Source: Gordonia paraffinivorans NBRC 108238
Lineage (GTDB): Bacteria; Actinomycetota; Actinomycetes; Mycobacteriales; Mycobacteriaceae
DNA: 64,000 bases
Direction: 5' to 3'
Assembly (NCBI RefSeq): GCF_000344155.1
Contig: NZ_BAOQ01000028.1
Location: 29,689-93,688, forward strand
Positions 38,999-47,262 of this stretch are shown here, one piece after another; the first letter of the stretch is position 1; each line of letters begins with the position of its first letter. The notes beneath the pieces were generated by a model that saw only the letters and a program-made list of their open reading frames with translations, was not told the origin of the DNA and made no database searches. Made by a program: the position numbers and the translations under genes.

Positions 38999-39049
38999 AG
39001 CACCGGCTCTGGTTCACGATCGCCGCGATCGTGGCCCGGGGCCGGTGCT
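38999..39049 (+). terminator. Large two-part hairpin between permease and SDR genes
   Basis: An outer 9-bp stem (AGCACCGGC with its complement) and an inner 9-bp stem (CACGATCGC with its complement) form a long hairpin without a T-run. It may end or attenuate the permease transcript. Confidence 0.45.
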
Positions 39050-39116
39050 CGTTCGAGGGCGGCCGACGACGCGCCCGCACCATCACATCGACATCCCCGA
39101 ACAGGAGTCCCCTGAC

Positions 39117-39887
39117 ATGACCGACTGGTCCACCAAACGAGTGCTCGTCACCGGAGGAAGCCGAGGCATCGGCGAAGGCATCGCCGCGACCTTCCTGGGT
39201 GCCGGCGCCCGCGTCGCCATCGCCGGGCGGAACCCGGCCGCCCTGGAAGCGGCCCGGAGCCGTCTCGAGTACGGTCTCGGCTCCGAGTGCCTCACCATCG
39301 AAGCCGACGTCTCGGACCCGCAGTCCTGCCGGACCATGGCCGCCCAGGCCGTCGAACTGCTCGGCGGACTCGACATCGTGTGCGCCAATGCCGGTATCTA
39401 CCCGGAGACGTCGCTGTCCGAGCTCACCGAGACGGATCTGCACCGGATGTTCGCGATCAACACCTACGGCGCGATCTACACGACACAGGCGTGCCTGCCC
39501 GCCCTCGCCGCGGCAGGCAACGGCCGGGTGGTCCTCACCTCGTCGATCACCGGACCGGTCACCGGGTACTCCGGCCTCAGCCACTACAGCGCCAGCAAGG
39601 CCGCGCAACTGGGCTTCATGCGTTCCGCCGCACTCGAACTGGCACCTTCCGGCGTGACCGTCAACGCGGTTCTGCCCGGCAGCATCCGCACAGAGGGCCT
39701 CGACGGGCTCGGCGAGGCCGCGATCGCCCGGATGATCGAGGCCATTCCGGCCCGCCGCCTCGGGATGCCGGGCGACATCGGCGCGGCGGCGATGTACTTC
39801 GCGAGTGACGAGGCCGCCTTCGTCACCGGGCAGACCCTCGTCGTCGACGGCGGTCAGACCCTGCCCGAGCACGCCGACGCCTTCTGA
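39117..39887 (+). CDS. Short-chain dehydrogenase/reductase, 256 aa
   Basis: SDR with TGGSRGIGEG, CANAG, TSSITG, catalytic YSASK, and TLVVDGGQTL. A basic residue after strand two (AGRNPA) suggests NADP preference, unlike the three SDRs on the other strand. It is followed after 31 bp by the gamma-glutamyl hydrolase gene, so the two are probably co-transcribed. Confidence 0.9.
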   Translation: MTDWSTKRVLVTGGSRGIGEGIAATFLGAGARVAIAGRNPAALEAARSRLEYGLGSECLTIEADVSDPQSCRTMAAQAVELLGGLDIVCANAGIYPETSLSELTETDLHRMFAINTYGAIYTTQACLPALAAAGNGRVVLTSSITGPVTGYSGLSHYSASKAAQLGFMRSAALELAPSGVTVNAVLPGSIRTEGLDGLGEAAIARMIEAIPARRLGMPGDIGAAAMYFASDEAAFVTGQTLVVDGGQTLPEHADAF

Positions 39888-39918
39888 CCGTCCTGCGAGT
39901 AGAGAGAACAACGTCGAA

Positions 39919-40653
39919 ATGACCAAACGTCCGGTCATCGCGGTGACCTACAGCATCGCCGAACTACCCATCCTGATCCACTGGCGCCGCATGTTCGAGG
40001 GCATCAACGCCTCCGGGGCCACCGCACTGGCCCTCGACACGGGCAGTCACATCCACCACGACATGGACACCGTCATGGGCAACGTCGACGGACTGATCAT
40101 CTCCGGCGGCGGGGACATCGACCCGACCCTCTATGGCGGCGACCCCGACGACACCACTCTGTGGGGCGTGAACGACGTCCGCGACGGCAACGAGATCGCC
40201 GCGCTGCGGAGCGCCCGGGCACGCGGGCTGCCCGTGCTCGCCATCTGCCGCGGATTCCACCTCGTGAACGCGTCCATGGGCGGAACCCTGTGGCAGGACC
40301 TGCTCCGCGACCACCCGACGCCGGTCCGCCACCGGCTCGGCGAGGAGAACGTGGTACACCCTGCTCATCGGGTGCACCTCGACGACGCGAGCGCGGTCGC
40401 ACGATGGACCGGCGCGATCGAGCTCGAGGTCAACAGCCAGCACCATCAGGGCATCCGTGAACTCGCACCCGGGCTTCGTCCGGTCGCGCACAGCGCCGAC
40501 TCACTGGTCGAGGGATTCGAGACCGAGGACGGACTCGTGGTCGGCATCCAGTGGCATCCCGAGCTCTTCTGGCACGTCGACGACCATGCAGCCGCCCTGC
40601 TCCGAGGCTTCACCGAGTCGTGCGCCCGAGACGAGGCCCACGTTCCGGGCTGA
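39919..40653 (+). CDS. Class I glutamine amidotransferase-like gamma-glutamyl hydrolase (peptidase C26, PuuD-like), 244 aa
   Basis: Hydrolase that releases glutamate from gamma-glutamyl compounds. Catalytic triad visible: Cys 110 in AICRGFH, His 213 and Glu 215 in QWHPE. The SGGGDIDPTLYGG loop is typical of PuuD/gamma-glutamyl-GABA hydrolases. Together with the GS-like ligases it closes a glutamylation/deglutamylation cycle. The usual PuuB oxidase, PuuC aldehyde dehydrogenase and PuuE aminotransferase are absent nearby. Confidence 0.9.
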   Translation: MTKRPVIAVTYSIAELPILIHWRRMFEGINASGATALALDTGSHIHHDMDTVMGNVDGLIISGGGDIDPTLYGGDPDDTTLWGVNDVRDGNEIAALRSARARGLPVLAICRGFHLVNASMGGTLWQDLLRDHPTPVRHRLGEENVVHPAHRVHLDDASAVARWTGAIELEVNSQHHQGIRELAPGLRPVAHSADSLVEGFETEDGLVVGIQWHPELFWHVDDHAAALLRGFTESCARDEAHVPG

Positions 40654-40672
40654 CCGCTGCCGCCCGAAAAAC

Positions 40673-40711
40673 GAGAATGGCCCCCGACCGGATCGGTCAG
40701 GGGCCATTCTC
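40673..40711. terminator. Strong terminator between the C26 hydrolase and tRNA-Ser
   Basis: A 12-bp stem (GAGAATGGCCCC with its complement) continues after one mismatch into 5 more pairs with a 3-nt loop. On the minus strand it is followed by a T-run (CGTTTTTC), so it terminates the tRNA-Ser transcript and probably the plus-strand genes too. Confidence 0.85.
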
Positions 40712-40715
40712 ATGG

Positions 40716-40803
40716 CGGTGGCGGAGGGATTTGAACCCTCGGTACGGGGTTACCGTACACAGCATTTCGAGTGCTGCACCTTCGGCCGCTCGGACACGCC
40801 ACC
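40716..40803 (-). tRNA. tRNA-Ser (anticodon CGA)
   Basis: Class II tRNA on the minus strand: acceptor GGTGGCG/CGCCACC, anticodon loop ACTCGAAAT giving CGA, a long variable arm (TACGG-TAAC-CCGTA) and the T-arm with GGTTCAAAT. G73 is followed by an encoded CCA at 40713-40715. Confidence 0.95.
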
Positions 40804-40878
40804 GCCGAAGACTGTACCGCAGGAGGGCGGTGAGTCTTAAATCGGCTGGTCAGAGGGCATAAAGGTGCGGTTTCGCGG

Positions 40879-41088
40879 CTAGTTGCCGGTCAGCTTGTCC
40901 TTCAGGTCGTCGACCTTGCCCTTCACGGCGTCGGCGGCCTCGGTGATCTTCTGCTTGCCCTGGGCCTCGGTCTTCTCACCCTTGCCCTCGTTCTTGAGGT
41001 CATCGTTGTCGGTGAGGCTGCCCGCGGCTTCCTTGCCGCGGCCCTTCAGTTCCTCGGCCTTGTTCTTGGCGTCGTCAGTGGTGCCCAT
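40879..41088 (-). CDS. CsbD family stress protein, 69 aa
   Basis: Small, highly charged helical protein: DDAKNKAEELKGRGKEAAGSLTDNDDLKNEGKGEKTEAQGKQK matches the CsbD pattern. Related proteins are induced by general stress; molecular function is unknown. AGGAGG lies 6 nt before ATG 41088. The longer frame start at 41160 has no such site. Confidence 0.85.
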   Translation of the reverse strand: MGTTDDAKNKAEELKGRGKEAAGSLTDNDDLKNEGKGEKTEAQGKQKITEAADAVKGKVDDLKDKLTGN

Positions 41089-41268
41089 GTGGCCTCCTGG
41101 TGTGAGGTCTCGGCGCGGCGGGATGCCGGCCGAGTCGTCGAACTCGGCAACCGTTCCCACGCCACTGGCTGGACGAGAGTGTCGCCATGCAGATCAGGAG
41201 ATGACTCCTGTCCTCCACCGTGCCACAGGAATGCCCTGACCTGCAGAAACCGCAGGTCAGGGCTCAAC

Positions 41269-41541
41269 TCACCTGCTTCCGCCGAGCTTCTGGGCGACTT
41301 CGGTGATCTTGTCCTTCGCGGTGGTGACGACGTCCTGGACCTTCTCGTTGTCCGCGAGTTCGGTCAGCTTCTCCTTGGCGGTGCCGATCGCGTCCTGGAC
41401 CTGCTTGCTCTCGACGAGCTCGTCGATCTTGTCGCGGGCGGTGCCGAGCGCCTCCTGCACCTTGCCGCTCTCGGCGAGCTCGTTGATCTTGACCTTCGCG
41501 GTGTCGAAGGCTGCGGTGACCTTGTCGGCCGGGTCTGTCAT
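41269..41541 (-). CDS. Small amphipathic protein of 20-residue helical repeats, 90 aa
   Basis: Nearly the whole protein is 3.5 copies of a ~20-residue unit of the form TAKxKIxELAESxKVQxAxG (units start at about residues 14, 34, 54 and 74). The pattern predicts a continuous amphipathic helix or helical bundle, like apolipoprotein or LEA/CsbD-type proteins. No catalytic residues. GAGGAG precedes the ATG. It is co-oriented with the CsbD gene 180 bp away, which suggests a shared stress or membrane-protective theme. Confidence 0.75.
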   Translation of the reverse strand: MTDPADKVTAAFDTAKVKINELAESGKVQEALGTARDKIDELVESKQVQDAIGTAKEKLTELADNEKVQDVVTTAKDKITEVAQKLGGSR

Positions 41542-41622
41542 GACTTCTCCTCAGGTGTGGCGGACTCCATCACCAATCTGCCAGAGCACACCGCCGACGA
41601 CCATGGGATCACCACCCTGAGA

Positions 41623-42141
41623 TCACCCCGATTTTCCGCCCTGACCCGGCCAGACGCCCCGGTCAGACGCGGCTCCGCGATCCCGCCGGGCAGAGAAGAA
41701 GTCCACCATCAGAGCACGGCACTCCTCTTCCAGGACGCCGCCCTTCACCTGCGGACGGTGGGTCAGGCGCGGGTCGCGCACCACGTCCCACAACGATCCG
41801 ACCGCACCGGTCTTGGGCTCCCACGCCCCGAAGACCAACGCGTCGACGCGGGACAGGGTGATCGCACCGGCACACATCGTGCAGGGTTCGACGGTCACGG
41901 CGATCGTGCAACCCGGAAGCCGCCAGCCGTCGCCGAACGCCTTGGCCGCCGCTCGCAGCGCGAGGACCTCGGCATGGGCGGTGGGGTCGCCGTCGGCCTC
42001 ACGACGGTTCGCCGCTCGCGCCAGTTCGACGCCCTCGGGATCGAAGACCACCGCGCCGATCGGCACGTCGTCGGAGCCCGATTCCGCGGCGGCGTCGAGC
42101 GCCGCTCGGATCATCGACTCCCAGACGGGGTCGCGCATCAT
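41623..42141 (-). CDS. tadA: tRNA adenosine(34) deaminase TadA, 172 aa
   Basis: Zinc deaminase that converts A34 to inosine in tRNA-Arg(ACG). The signature HAE (His 56, Glu 58) and PCTMC (Cys 87, Cys 90) form the zinc site. The substrate tRNA-Arg(ACG) is also in this window, at 49526-49598. The start is one of two adjacent ATG codons (42141 or 42138). It lies 22 bp after the gene for its usual actinobacterial companion. Confidence 0.93.
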   Translation of the reverse strand: MMRDPVWESMIRAALDAAAESGSDDVPIGAVVFDPEGVELARAANRREADGDPTAHAEVLALRAAAKAFGDGWRLPGCTIAVTVEPCTMCAGAITLSRVDALVFGAWEPKTGAVGSLWDVVRDPRLTHRPQVKGGVLEEECRALMVDFFSARRDRGAASDRGVWPGQGGKSG

Positions 42142-42163
42142 CGGTCCGGTCCCGGCTCGCCGG

Positions 42164-42706
42164 TCAGTGACCGAGCGAGTCGAGGACCTTGCCCAGTTCG
42201 TCGGCGAAGCCGAGGCGGGCGGCGATCATGCCGAGCTGCTCGTCGGCGTAGAGGTCGGTGTCGCCGACGATGATGCTCATCACCGCGTCGGGCAGACCGA
42301 GGTCGGCGAGAATGCCGAGGTCGCCCTCCTCCCACGGGTCGACCGAGTCGAGCTCGTCGGGGTCGATGTCGGGCACATCGAGGTTCAGCGCGTCGAGAAC
42401 GTCGGCGGCGACGTCATAGTCGATGGCGGCCGTGGCGTCCGAGAGCAGCAGCCGCGCCCCGGAGGGCGCCGGCCGGATCACGATGAAGAACTCGTCGTCG
42501 ACGTCGAGGAGACCGAACGCCGCTCCGGTGGAACGGAGTTCGCGCAGCTGCCGCTCTGCGTCGGCCAGATCGTTCAGTGCCGACGGCTTGAGCGCGGTGA
42601 CCTTCCACTTGGTCTCGTCGCGGACGACAGCGACCGCGAAACCATCGATGTCATCGTCCACGTCCTGCGCGTTCGATCCCGACTTCCCATATCCGGCACC
42701 GGCCAT
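42164..42706 (-). CDS. tRNA adenosine deaminase-associated protein, 180 aa
   Basis: Acidic protein that in actinobacteria commonly sits directly before tadA. Features seen: DGFAVAVVRDETKWKVTALK at the N-terminus, RSTGAAFGLLDVDDEFFIVIRP in the middle and GDTDLYADEQLGMIAARLGF near the end. Function is not established. TACGGT (42714-42719) ends 7 nt before the ATG, so the mRNA is probably leaderless and includes tadA. Confidence 0.85.
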   Translation of the reverse strand: MAGAGYGKSGSNAQDVDDDIDGFAVAVVRDETKWKVTALKPSALNDLADAERQLRELRSTGAAFGLLDVDDEFFIVIRPAPSGARLLLSDATAAIDYDVAADVLDALNLDVPDIDPDELDSVDPWEEGDLGILADLGLPDAVMSIIVGDTDLYADEQLGMIAARLGFADELGKVLDSLGH

Positions 42707-42785
42707 GGTGGAAACCGTAGTCGCAAACACCCACAGTCCCAAGTCCCGAGCCGCGGGCGAACCCCGATGTGGGAACGTTGTCAGG

Positions 42786-43772
42786 GTGACTGCTGATTCG
42801 TCTTCACGTTCTGCACACGGTTCACCTGCGCTCGCGACGCCGGTGTGCGTCCTGGGCCTGGGCCTGATCGGCGGATCGCTCCTGCGGGTGCTGCACGACG
42901 CCGGCCACTCCGCATTCGGATACAACCGGTCGTCGGAGACCGTGGACGCCGCCACCGCCGACGGCTATGACGCCTCCACCGACCTCGTCGCGACCCTGAG
43001 GCGTGCGGCGGAGTCGGATGCGACGGTCGTGCTCGCGACCCCGGTGACGACGATCGAGCCGCTGCTCTCGGCGATCGCCGAACACGCGCCGGGAGTGCTG
43101 ATCACCGACGTGATCAGCGTCAAGCAGCAAGTCGAGAAGGTGATCGGGGCACAGCATCCCGGCGCCCGGTACGTGGGCGGCCACCCGATGGCCGGGACCA
43201 GCCGATCGGGATGGTCGGCGACCGATCCGACGCTCTTCACCGGCGCGATGTGGGCGGTCACCACCACCGATCACACCGACGCCGACGACTGGCGGACCGT
43301 CGCGTCGATCGCCCGCCTCGCCGGGTCGCTGGTCGTGCCCGTCGCCCCCGACGCCCACGACCGCGCGGTCGCCGCGATCTCGCACATGCCGCACCTGACG
43401 GCGGCGGCCACGGCCGCGGTGGGTGCCGGCGAGAGCGACCTGGCGTTGCGACTGGCCGCCGGCAGCTTCCGCGACGGCACCCGCGTCGCCGGGACGGCCC
43501 CGGCTCTGCAGCGGGCGATGATCGAGGCGAACGGCGTCGCCGTGCTCAACGTGCTAAGCGAGACCATCGACCGGCTGATCGCCGCGCGCGACGAACTGCG
43601 TGATCACGGCACCGTCGAGGTGCTCGTCGACGACGGCCACCGCGCCCGCACGGCCTACGAGCGCCTGCACGCCGGCGATCCGGAGCCGATCACGGGCGTG
43701 ACGCCCGGCGAGCCCGGATGGCAGGAGGAGATGCGACGCCAGGCCCACGCGGGTCGGGTGTGGGTCGGCTGA
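42786..43772 (+). CDS. tyrA: Prephenate dehydrogenase, 328 aa
   Basis: NAD(P)-dependent enzyme of tyrosine synthesis. The Rossmann motif is VLGLGLIGGSL near residue 22; the catalytic region includes GGHPMAGTSRSGW and SHMPHLTAAA with its histidines. Length is normal. GTG 42786 is chosen since an AACGTT -10-like box ends 6 nt before and there is no ribosome site, i.e. probably leaderless. Divergent from the tadA pair. Confidence 0.9.
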   Translation: MTADSSSRSAHGSPALATPVCVLGLGLIGGSLLRVLHDAGHSAFGYNRSSETVDAATADGYDASTDLVATLRRAAESDATVVLATPVTTIEPLLSAIAEHAPGVLITDVISVKQQVEKVIGAQHPGARYVGGHPMAGTSRSGWSATDPTLFTGAMWAVTTTDHTDADDWRTVASIARLAGSLVVPVAPDAHDRAVAAISHMPHLTAAATAAVGAGESDLALRLAAGSFRDGTRVAGTAPALQRAMIEANGVAVLNVLSETIDRLIAARDELRDHGTVEVLVDDGHRARTAYERLHAGDPEPITGVTPGEPGWQEEMRRQAHAGRVWVG

Positions 43773-43835
43773 CACCGGCCATCCCGGTCGGGCCGATGTC
43801 GCGAGTCGCGTCCGGACGGGCCGACGGGCCCCGGC

Positions 43836-44453
43836 CTACACCCGCCGCGCGAGGGTCGGATAGTCGATGACGAACCCGTTCTCGTCGAGCGTGAGCGTGG
43901 TGGTGGCCAGCGGCGACACGAGGCCGATGCCGTCCTCGCGGACGGTGTAGGAGACGGTCGCGGACTTGACCTCGCCGTCGGGCAGGTACAGGTACACGAC
44001 CGGCACGTCGACGGTCGGCGAGCCCGGGCCCAGCTTGAGCCGTCGCAGCGGCAGCGCGTTGAACATCGGCGACAGCGCCAGGTCGACGTCCTCGGCACCG
44101 TCGAAGTCGGACTGGATGACCTCGCCGTCGGGGCGGCGCACGAGCCAGGTGCCCTCGCCGTCGCGGGTGATGCCGAACTGGGTCTCGCCGGCCTCTCGGA
44201 TGAGGTGCACGGTGAGTCGCTTGGTGACGCCCGCATCGGTCGTCTGCAATTCGTACGACGCGGAGAAGGCCTCCTGCTCGTCGGTGGCGGCCGCGATGAT
44301 CCGGCCGTAGGCCTTGATCCGCGAACCGGACACGACGAGGCGCACCTGCTCGAGCCGATCGGTGTCCTCACCACGCCACGTGAGCACGGTCTTGAACTCG
44401 TCGGTGGTGGCGGAGGACTGCCCGTTCTCGGGGGCTGTCTGCGGAGAACTCAC
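43836..44453 (-). CDS. Putative glycolipid-binding domain protein (DUF1089 type), 205 aa
   Basis: Soluble beta-rich protein: VLTWRGEDTDRLEQVRLVVSG, then SYELQTTDAGVTKRLTVHL, and DVDLALSPMFNALPLRRL, the last being the usual family landmark, with PVVYLYLPDGEV near the end. The domain is annotated in databases as glycolipid-binding, which fits a mycolate-containing cell, but no substrate is shown. TACCGT (44460-44465) ends 6 nt before the GTG, indicating a leaderless mRNA. Confidence 0.82.
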   Translation of the reverse strand: MSSPQTAPENGQSSATTDEFKTVLTWRGEDTDRLEQVRLVVSGSRIKAYGRIIAAATDEQEAFSASYELQTTDAGVTKRLTVHLIREAGETQFGITRDGEGTWLVRRPDGEVIQSDFDGAEDVDLALSPMFNALPLRRLKLGPGSPTVDVPVVYLYLPDGEVKSATVSYTVREDGIGLVSPLATTTLTLDENGFVIDYPTLARRV

Positions 44454-44480
44454 ACGACTACGGTAGCGAGCCGTGCTTGC

Positions 44481-45224
44481 TCAGGCGATGCAGGAGGCGG
44501 TTCGCCGCGGCGACGAGGCGCTGACGGCGTCCTCGACGACCACCTCGCCGTCCACGCGGATCACGCACCGGGCGCCGCTTCCGGTGCCGGCGATGACGAG
44601 CACCCGCAGCGGGTTGTCGCTGCCGGTGAACTCGACGCTCCACGGATTCGACGGGGCGAAGTCCGATCTCAGGCCCACCGCGTCCACGTAGAGGATCGTG
44701 GCCTGGCCGTCGATGGTGACCTCGTAGCTGACCGACTTGTTCTGCGGATCGACGCGCTGCCCCGGCCGGCCGGGCACCGAGCCGCGGCCGTCGGGGGTCA
44801 GGGTCGGCGGTTCGAATGTCCTCGGGACGGTCTCGAGGAGGGTGGCCGGCGGGTCGGCGAGGGTGGTGTCGGGCGTGCGGTCGCGCCACACGCCGCCGAA
44901 CCCGACGATCGCCACGGCGACGAGCACGACCATGCCGAGACACACGATCAGGGTCGAGGTCGACAGCCCGCCGAGGCGCGAGGGCTGCTGCTCCTCCCGT
45001 GCGGCGGCCTCTTCGGCCGCAACGCGTTCGGCCCGTGCCGCCTGCTCGGCCGCATGGAGTTCGGTGTTGGTCGGCTGGAACGGCCGGAACAACGGCGTAC
45101 CGTCCGGGGCGTACCCCAGCGGCGGGTACAGCCGGGGACCCATCGGGGCCGGCCCATACGGGTCGCCGCCACCGCGCCGCGTGTCCTCGGCGTCGGGGTT
45201 CGGCCCGCCGTACGGGTATGACAT
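44481..45224 (-). CDS. MmpS-like membrane protein, 247 aa
   Basis: A Pro/Gly-rich cytoplasmic head (residues 1-55) and a charged Ala-rich helix lead into a single membrane helix (about 89-111), then a Pro/Thr-rich linker and a C-terminal beta domain with VSYEVTIDGQATILYVDAVG and CVIRVDGEVV, as in the mycobacterial MmpS family. MmpS proteins assist MmpL lipid exporters; no mmpL is seen here. GGAGGCGG lies upstream of the ATG. The gene before it in transcription order is the antiporter. Confidence 0.78.
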   Translation of the reverse strand: MSYPYGGPNPDAEDTRRGGGDPYGPAPMGPRLYPPLGYAPDGTPLFRPFQPTNTELHAAEQAARAERVAAEEAAAREEQQPSRLGGLSTSTLIVCLGMVVLVAVAIVGFGGVWRDRTPDTTLADPPATLLETVPRTFEPPTLTPDGRGSVPGRPGQRVDPQNKSVSYEVTIDGQATILYVDAVGLRSDFAPSNPWSVEFTGSDNPLRVLVIAGTGSGARCVIRVDGEVVVEDAVSASSPRRTASCIA

Positions 45225-45379
45225 CGTCCGCCTCCGGTCGCAATGGGATGTCGTCGTCCGCCCTCGACCTTACGGCGCGCAGACGCGACGCGACCCCCGC
45301 CCGTCGGGCGAAGGCGGATCGAGGCGAGGGTCGCGGGGCGTGGATCCGGTTGGGCGGGGCGACGGCCGGGCATCCCGGG

Positions 45380-47098
45380 TCAGAGGCGGCTCTCCAGCCG
45401 GGCCGACAGTGCCGCCTCCTGGAGGTCGAGACGCTCGAGCATCGCCCGCACCGCCTCGTCCTCGACTGCGCCCTCGTCGCGGTTCTCGACGAGCGACTGC
45501 CGCTGGGCCTGGAGAACCGACCGGTACAGCGCGGCGAAGGCGACGCTGCGTGCGGTCTGCGCCTCGGGATCGGGCATCTCGTCGGCGTCCTGGGCCTGCC
45601 GGGCAACCGTCTCCCTGATGAACTCGACGGTCTCGGCGTCCAGGCCGGCGGGCGGATGCTGCACGAAGTCCCGGATCACCAACTCGGCGGCGACCCTCGC
45701 GATCCGCTCGGCGCGTTCGGTCTGCTCCGCGTCGTAGCGCTCCTCGTCCTCGTTGTGCAGATGGAGACGCCGGATCAGCCACGGCAGGGTGGGACTCTGG
45801 ATGAGGATCGTGGCGACGGCGACGACGAAGGCGATCGCCTGGATCGCCGATCGCTCGGGGAACGGCTCCCCGTTGTCCATCAGCACCGGGATACCGGAGG
45901 CTGCGGCCAGGGTGACCACGCCGCGCATGCCGGTCCACGAGACGACGATCGACTCCTGCCAGGTGAGCGGCCGGTTGTCGATGCGTTCCCTCCACTGCCG
46001 GAATCGTCCGGGTTGCCTCAGCAACTCCTCGGGCGACCGGGCGGCGCGCCGGGGACTGGCGTCGACGTGCACCTGGACCGCGCGGTCGATCCGCCGGCTC
46101 ACGACGCTCCGGCCGAACATCAGGAACACGCACAGCGGGCGGACGAAGAGCACCACGAGCAGCACCACCAGCGAGGCGATCCCGATCTCCACCAACGATT
46201 CCCGAGCTTCGCGCAGGTCGTCGATGATGAACCGCATCTGCAGGCCGATGTAGGCGAAGACGAACGCCTCGAGCAGGACGTCGACCGAGTTCCAGACGTA
46301 GCGCTCCTGCAGTCGGGTCTGGTAACCCGCACGCACAGAGCCGGTTCCGACGACGAAGCCGGCCATCACCACTGCGAGGACGCCGGAGGCGTGGATGTGC
46401 TCGGCCGCGAGGAACGCGGCGAAGGGCACCACGAATCCCTGCACCGTCTCGAGGGCCGGGTTCTTCATGTGTTTGCGGATCCACAGCGTCGCCACGCCGA
46501 TGACGACACCGACCACTGGGCCGAGAATCGCGTTGTAGCCGAACAGGAGCAGCGGATTGTCGATGAACGCGTGGGTGTTGGCGATCTGCGCGATGGCGAT
46601 CGCGAACAACGACAGCGCGGCGGCGTCGTTGACGAGCGACTCGCCGGTGAGGATCGCCATCAGTCGTTTGGGCAGACCGAGTTTGCGGCCCACCGCGACC
46701 GCGGTGACCGCGTCGGGCGGGGCGACGATCGCGCCGAGCAACAGCGCCAGCATGAAGGTGAACTCCGGGATCAACGCCGAGGCAACGAGTCCCACCGCGA
46801 ACGCGGTGATCACGACCATCGCGACACCGAGGCCCAGGATCGGCTTGATGTTGCGGATGAAGTTGGGAATCGAGAATCCCAGTGCCGCCGTGTACAACAG
46901 CGGCGGCAACACGACCGTGAGGAGGATCTCCGAATCCAGTTCGACGCGCGGCAGACCCGGGATGAACGACACCGCCAGCGCGACGACCACGATGACCAGG
47001 GCCGGCTGCATGTCCTTGCGGTCGGCGACGGCAGTCACGATGATGGCCCCGACCAGCACCAGGATGAGCAATTCCACGGCGGAGATCTTCTCAGGCAT
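45380..47098 (-). CDS. CPA1-family Na+/H+ antiporter, 572 aa
   Basis: Twelve-helix cation/proton antiporter of the NhaP type with the characteristic APPDAVTAVAV, GESLVNDAAAL (ion-binding Asn-Asp) and TGMRGVVTLAAA motifs. The last ~130 residues form a cytosolic, helical tail that may regulate activity. The ATG at 47098 begins directly at the first membrane helix. The 164 bp upstream is shared with the divergent HelD-type gene and must hold both promoters. Confidence 0.9.
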   Translation of the reverse strand: MPEKISAVELLILVLVGAIIVTAVADRKDMQPALVIVVVALAVSFIPGLPRVELDSEILLTVVLPPLLYTAALGFSIPNFIRNIKPILGLGVAMVVITAFAVGLVASALIPEFTFMLALLLGAIVAPPDAVTAVAVGRKLGLPKRLMAILTGESLVNDAAALSLFAIAIAQIANTHAFIDNPLLLFGYNAILGPVVGVVIGVATLWIRKHMKNPALETVQGFVVPFAAFLAAEHIHASGVLAVVMAGFVVGTGSVRAGYQTRLQERYVWNSVDVLLEAFVFAYIGLQMRFIIDDLREARESLVEIGIASLVVLLVVLFVRPLCVFLMFGRSVVSRRIDRAVQVHVDASPRRAARSPEELLRQPGRFRQWRERIDNRPLTWQESIVVSWTGMRGVVTLAAASGIPVLMDNGEPFPERSAIQAIAFVVAVATILIQSPTLPWLIRRLHLHNEDEERYDAEQTERAERIARVAAELVIRDFVQHPPAGLDAETVEFIRETVARQAQDADEMPDPEAQTARSVAFAALYRSVLQAQRQSLVENRDEGAVEDEAVRAMLERLDLQEAALSARLESRL

Positions 47099-47262
47099 CC
47101 GGCCTGGTCGCCTGTCGCGGGTCCACAGCCCGCCCCCGGCGCGGTTATCGATCCCCTTTCACCATACGGGCCGACCAGGGGCTTGCCGCAAGGCCCCGTA
47201 TCGGGTGCAGAATCGCACTCCGACGTGCTGCGATCCACCGCCCGCCCACCTCGGAGACGCCC

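Noticed and set aside
37390..39003. A 537-codon minus-strand frame opposite the APC permease
   Set aside because: Antisense shadow rich in charged residues, without domain or ribosome site.
25464..40653. Interpretation as a plain putrescine-utilisation (Puu) cluster
   Set aside because: PuuB, PuuC and PuuE are absent, while a Baeyer-Villiger monooxygenase, DUF1116 and four SDRs are present.
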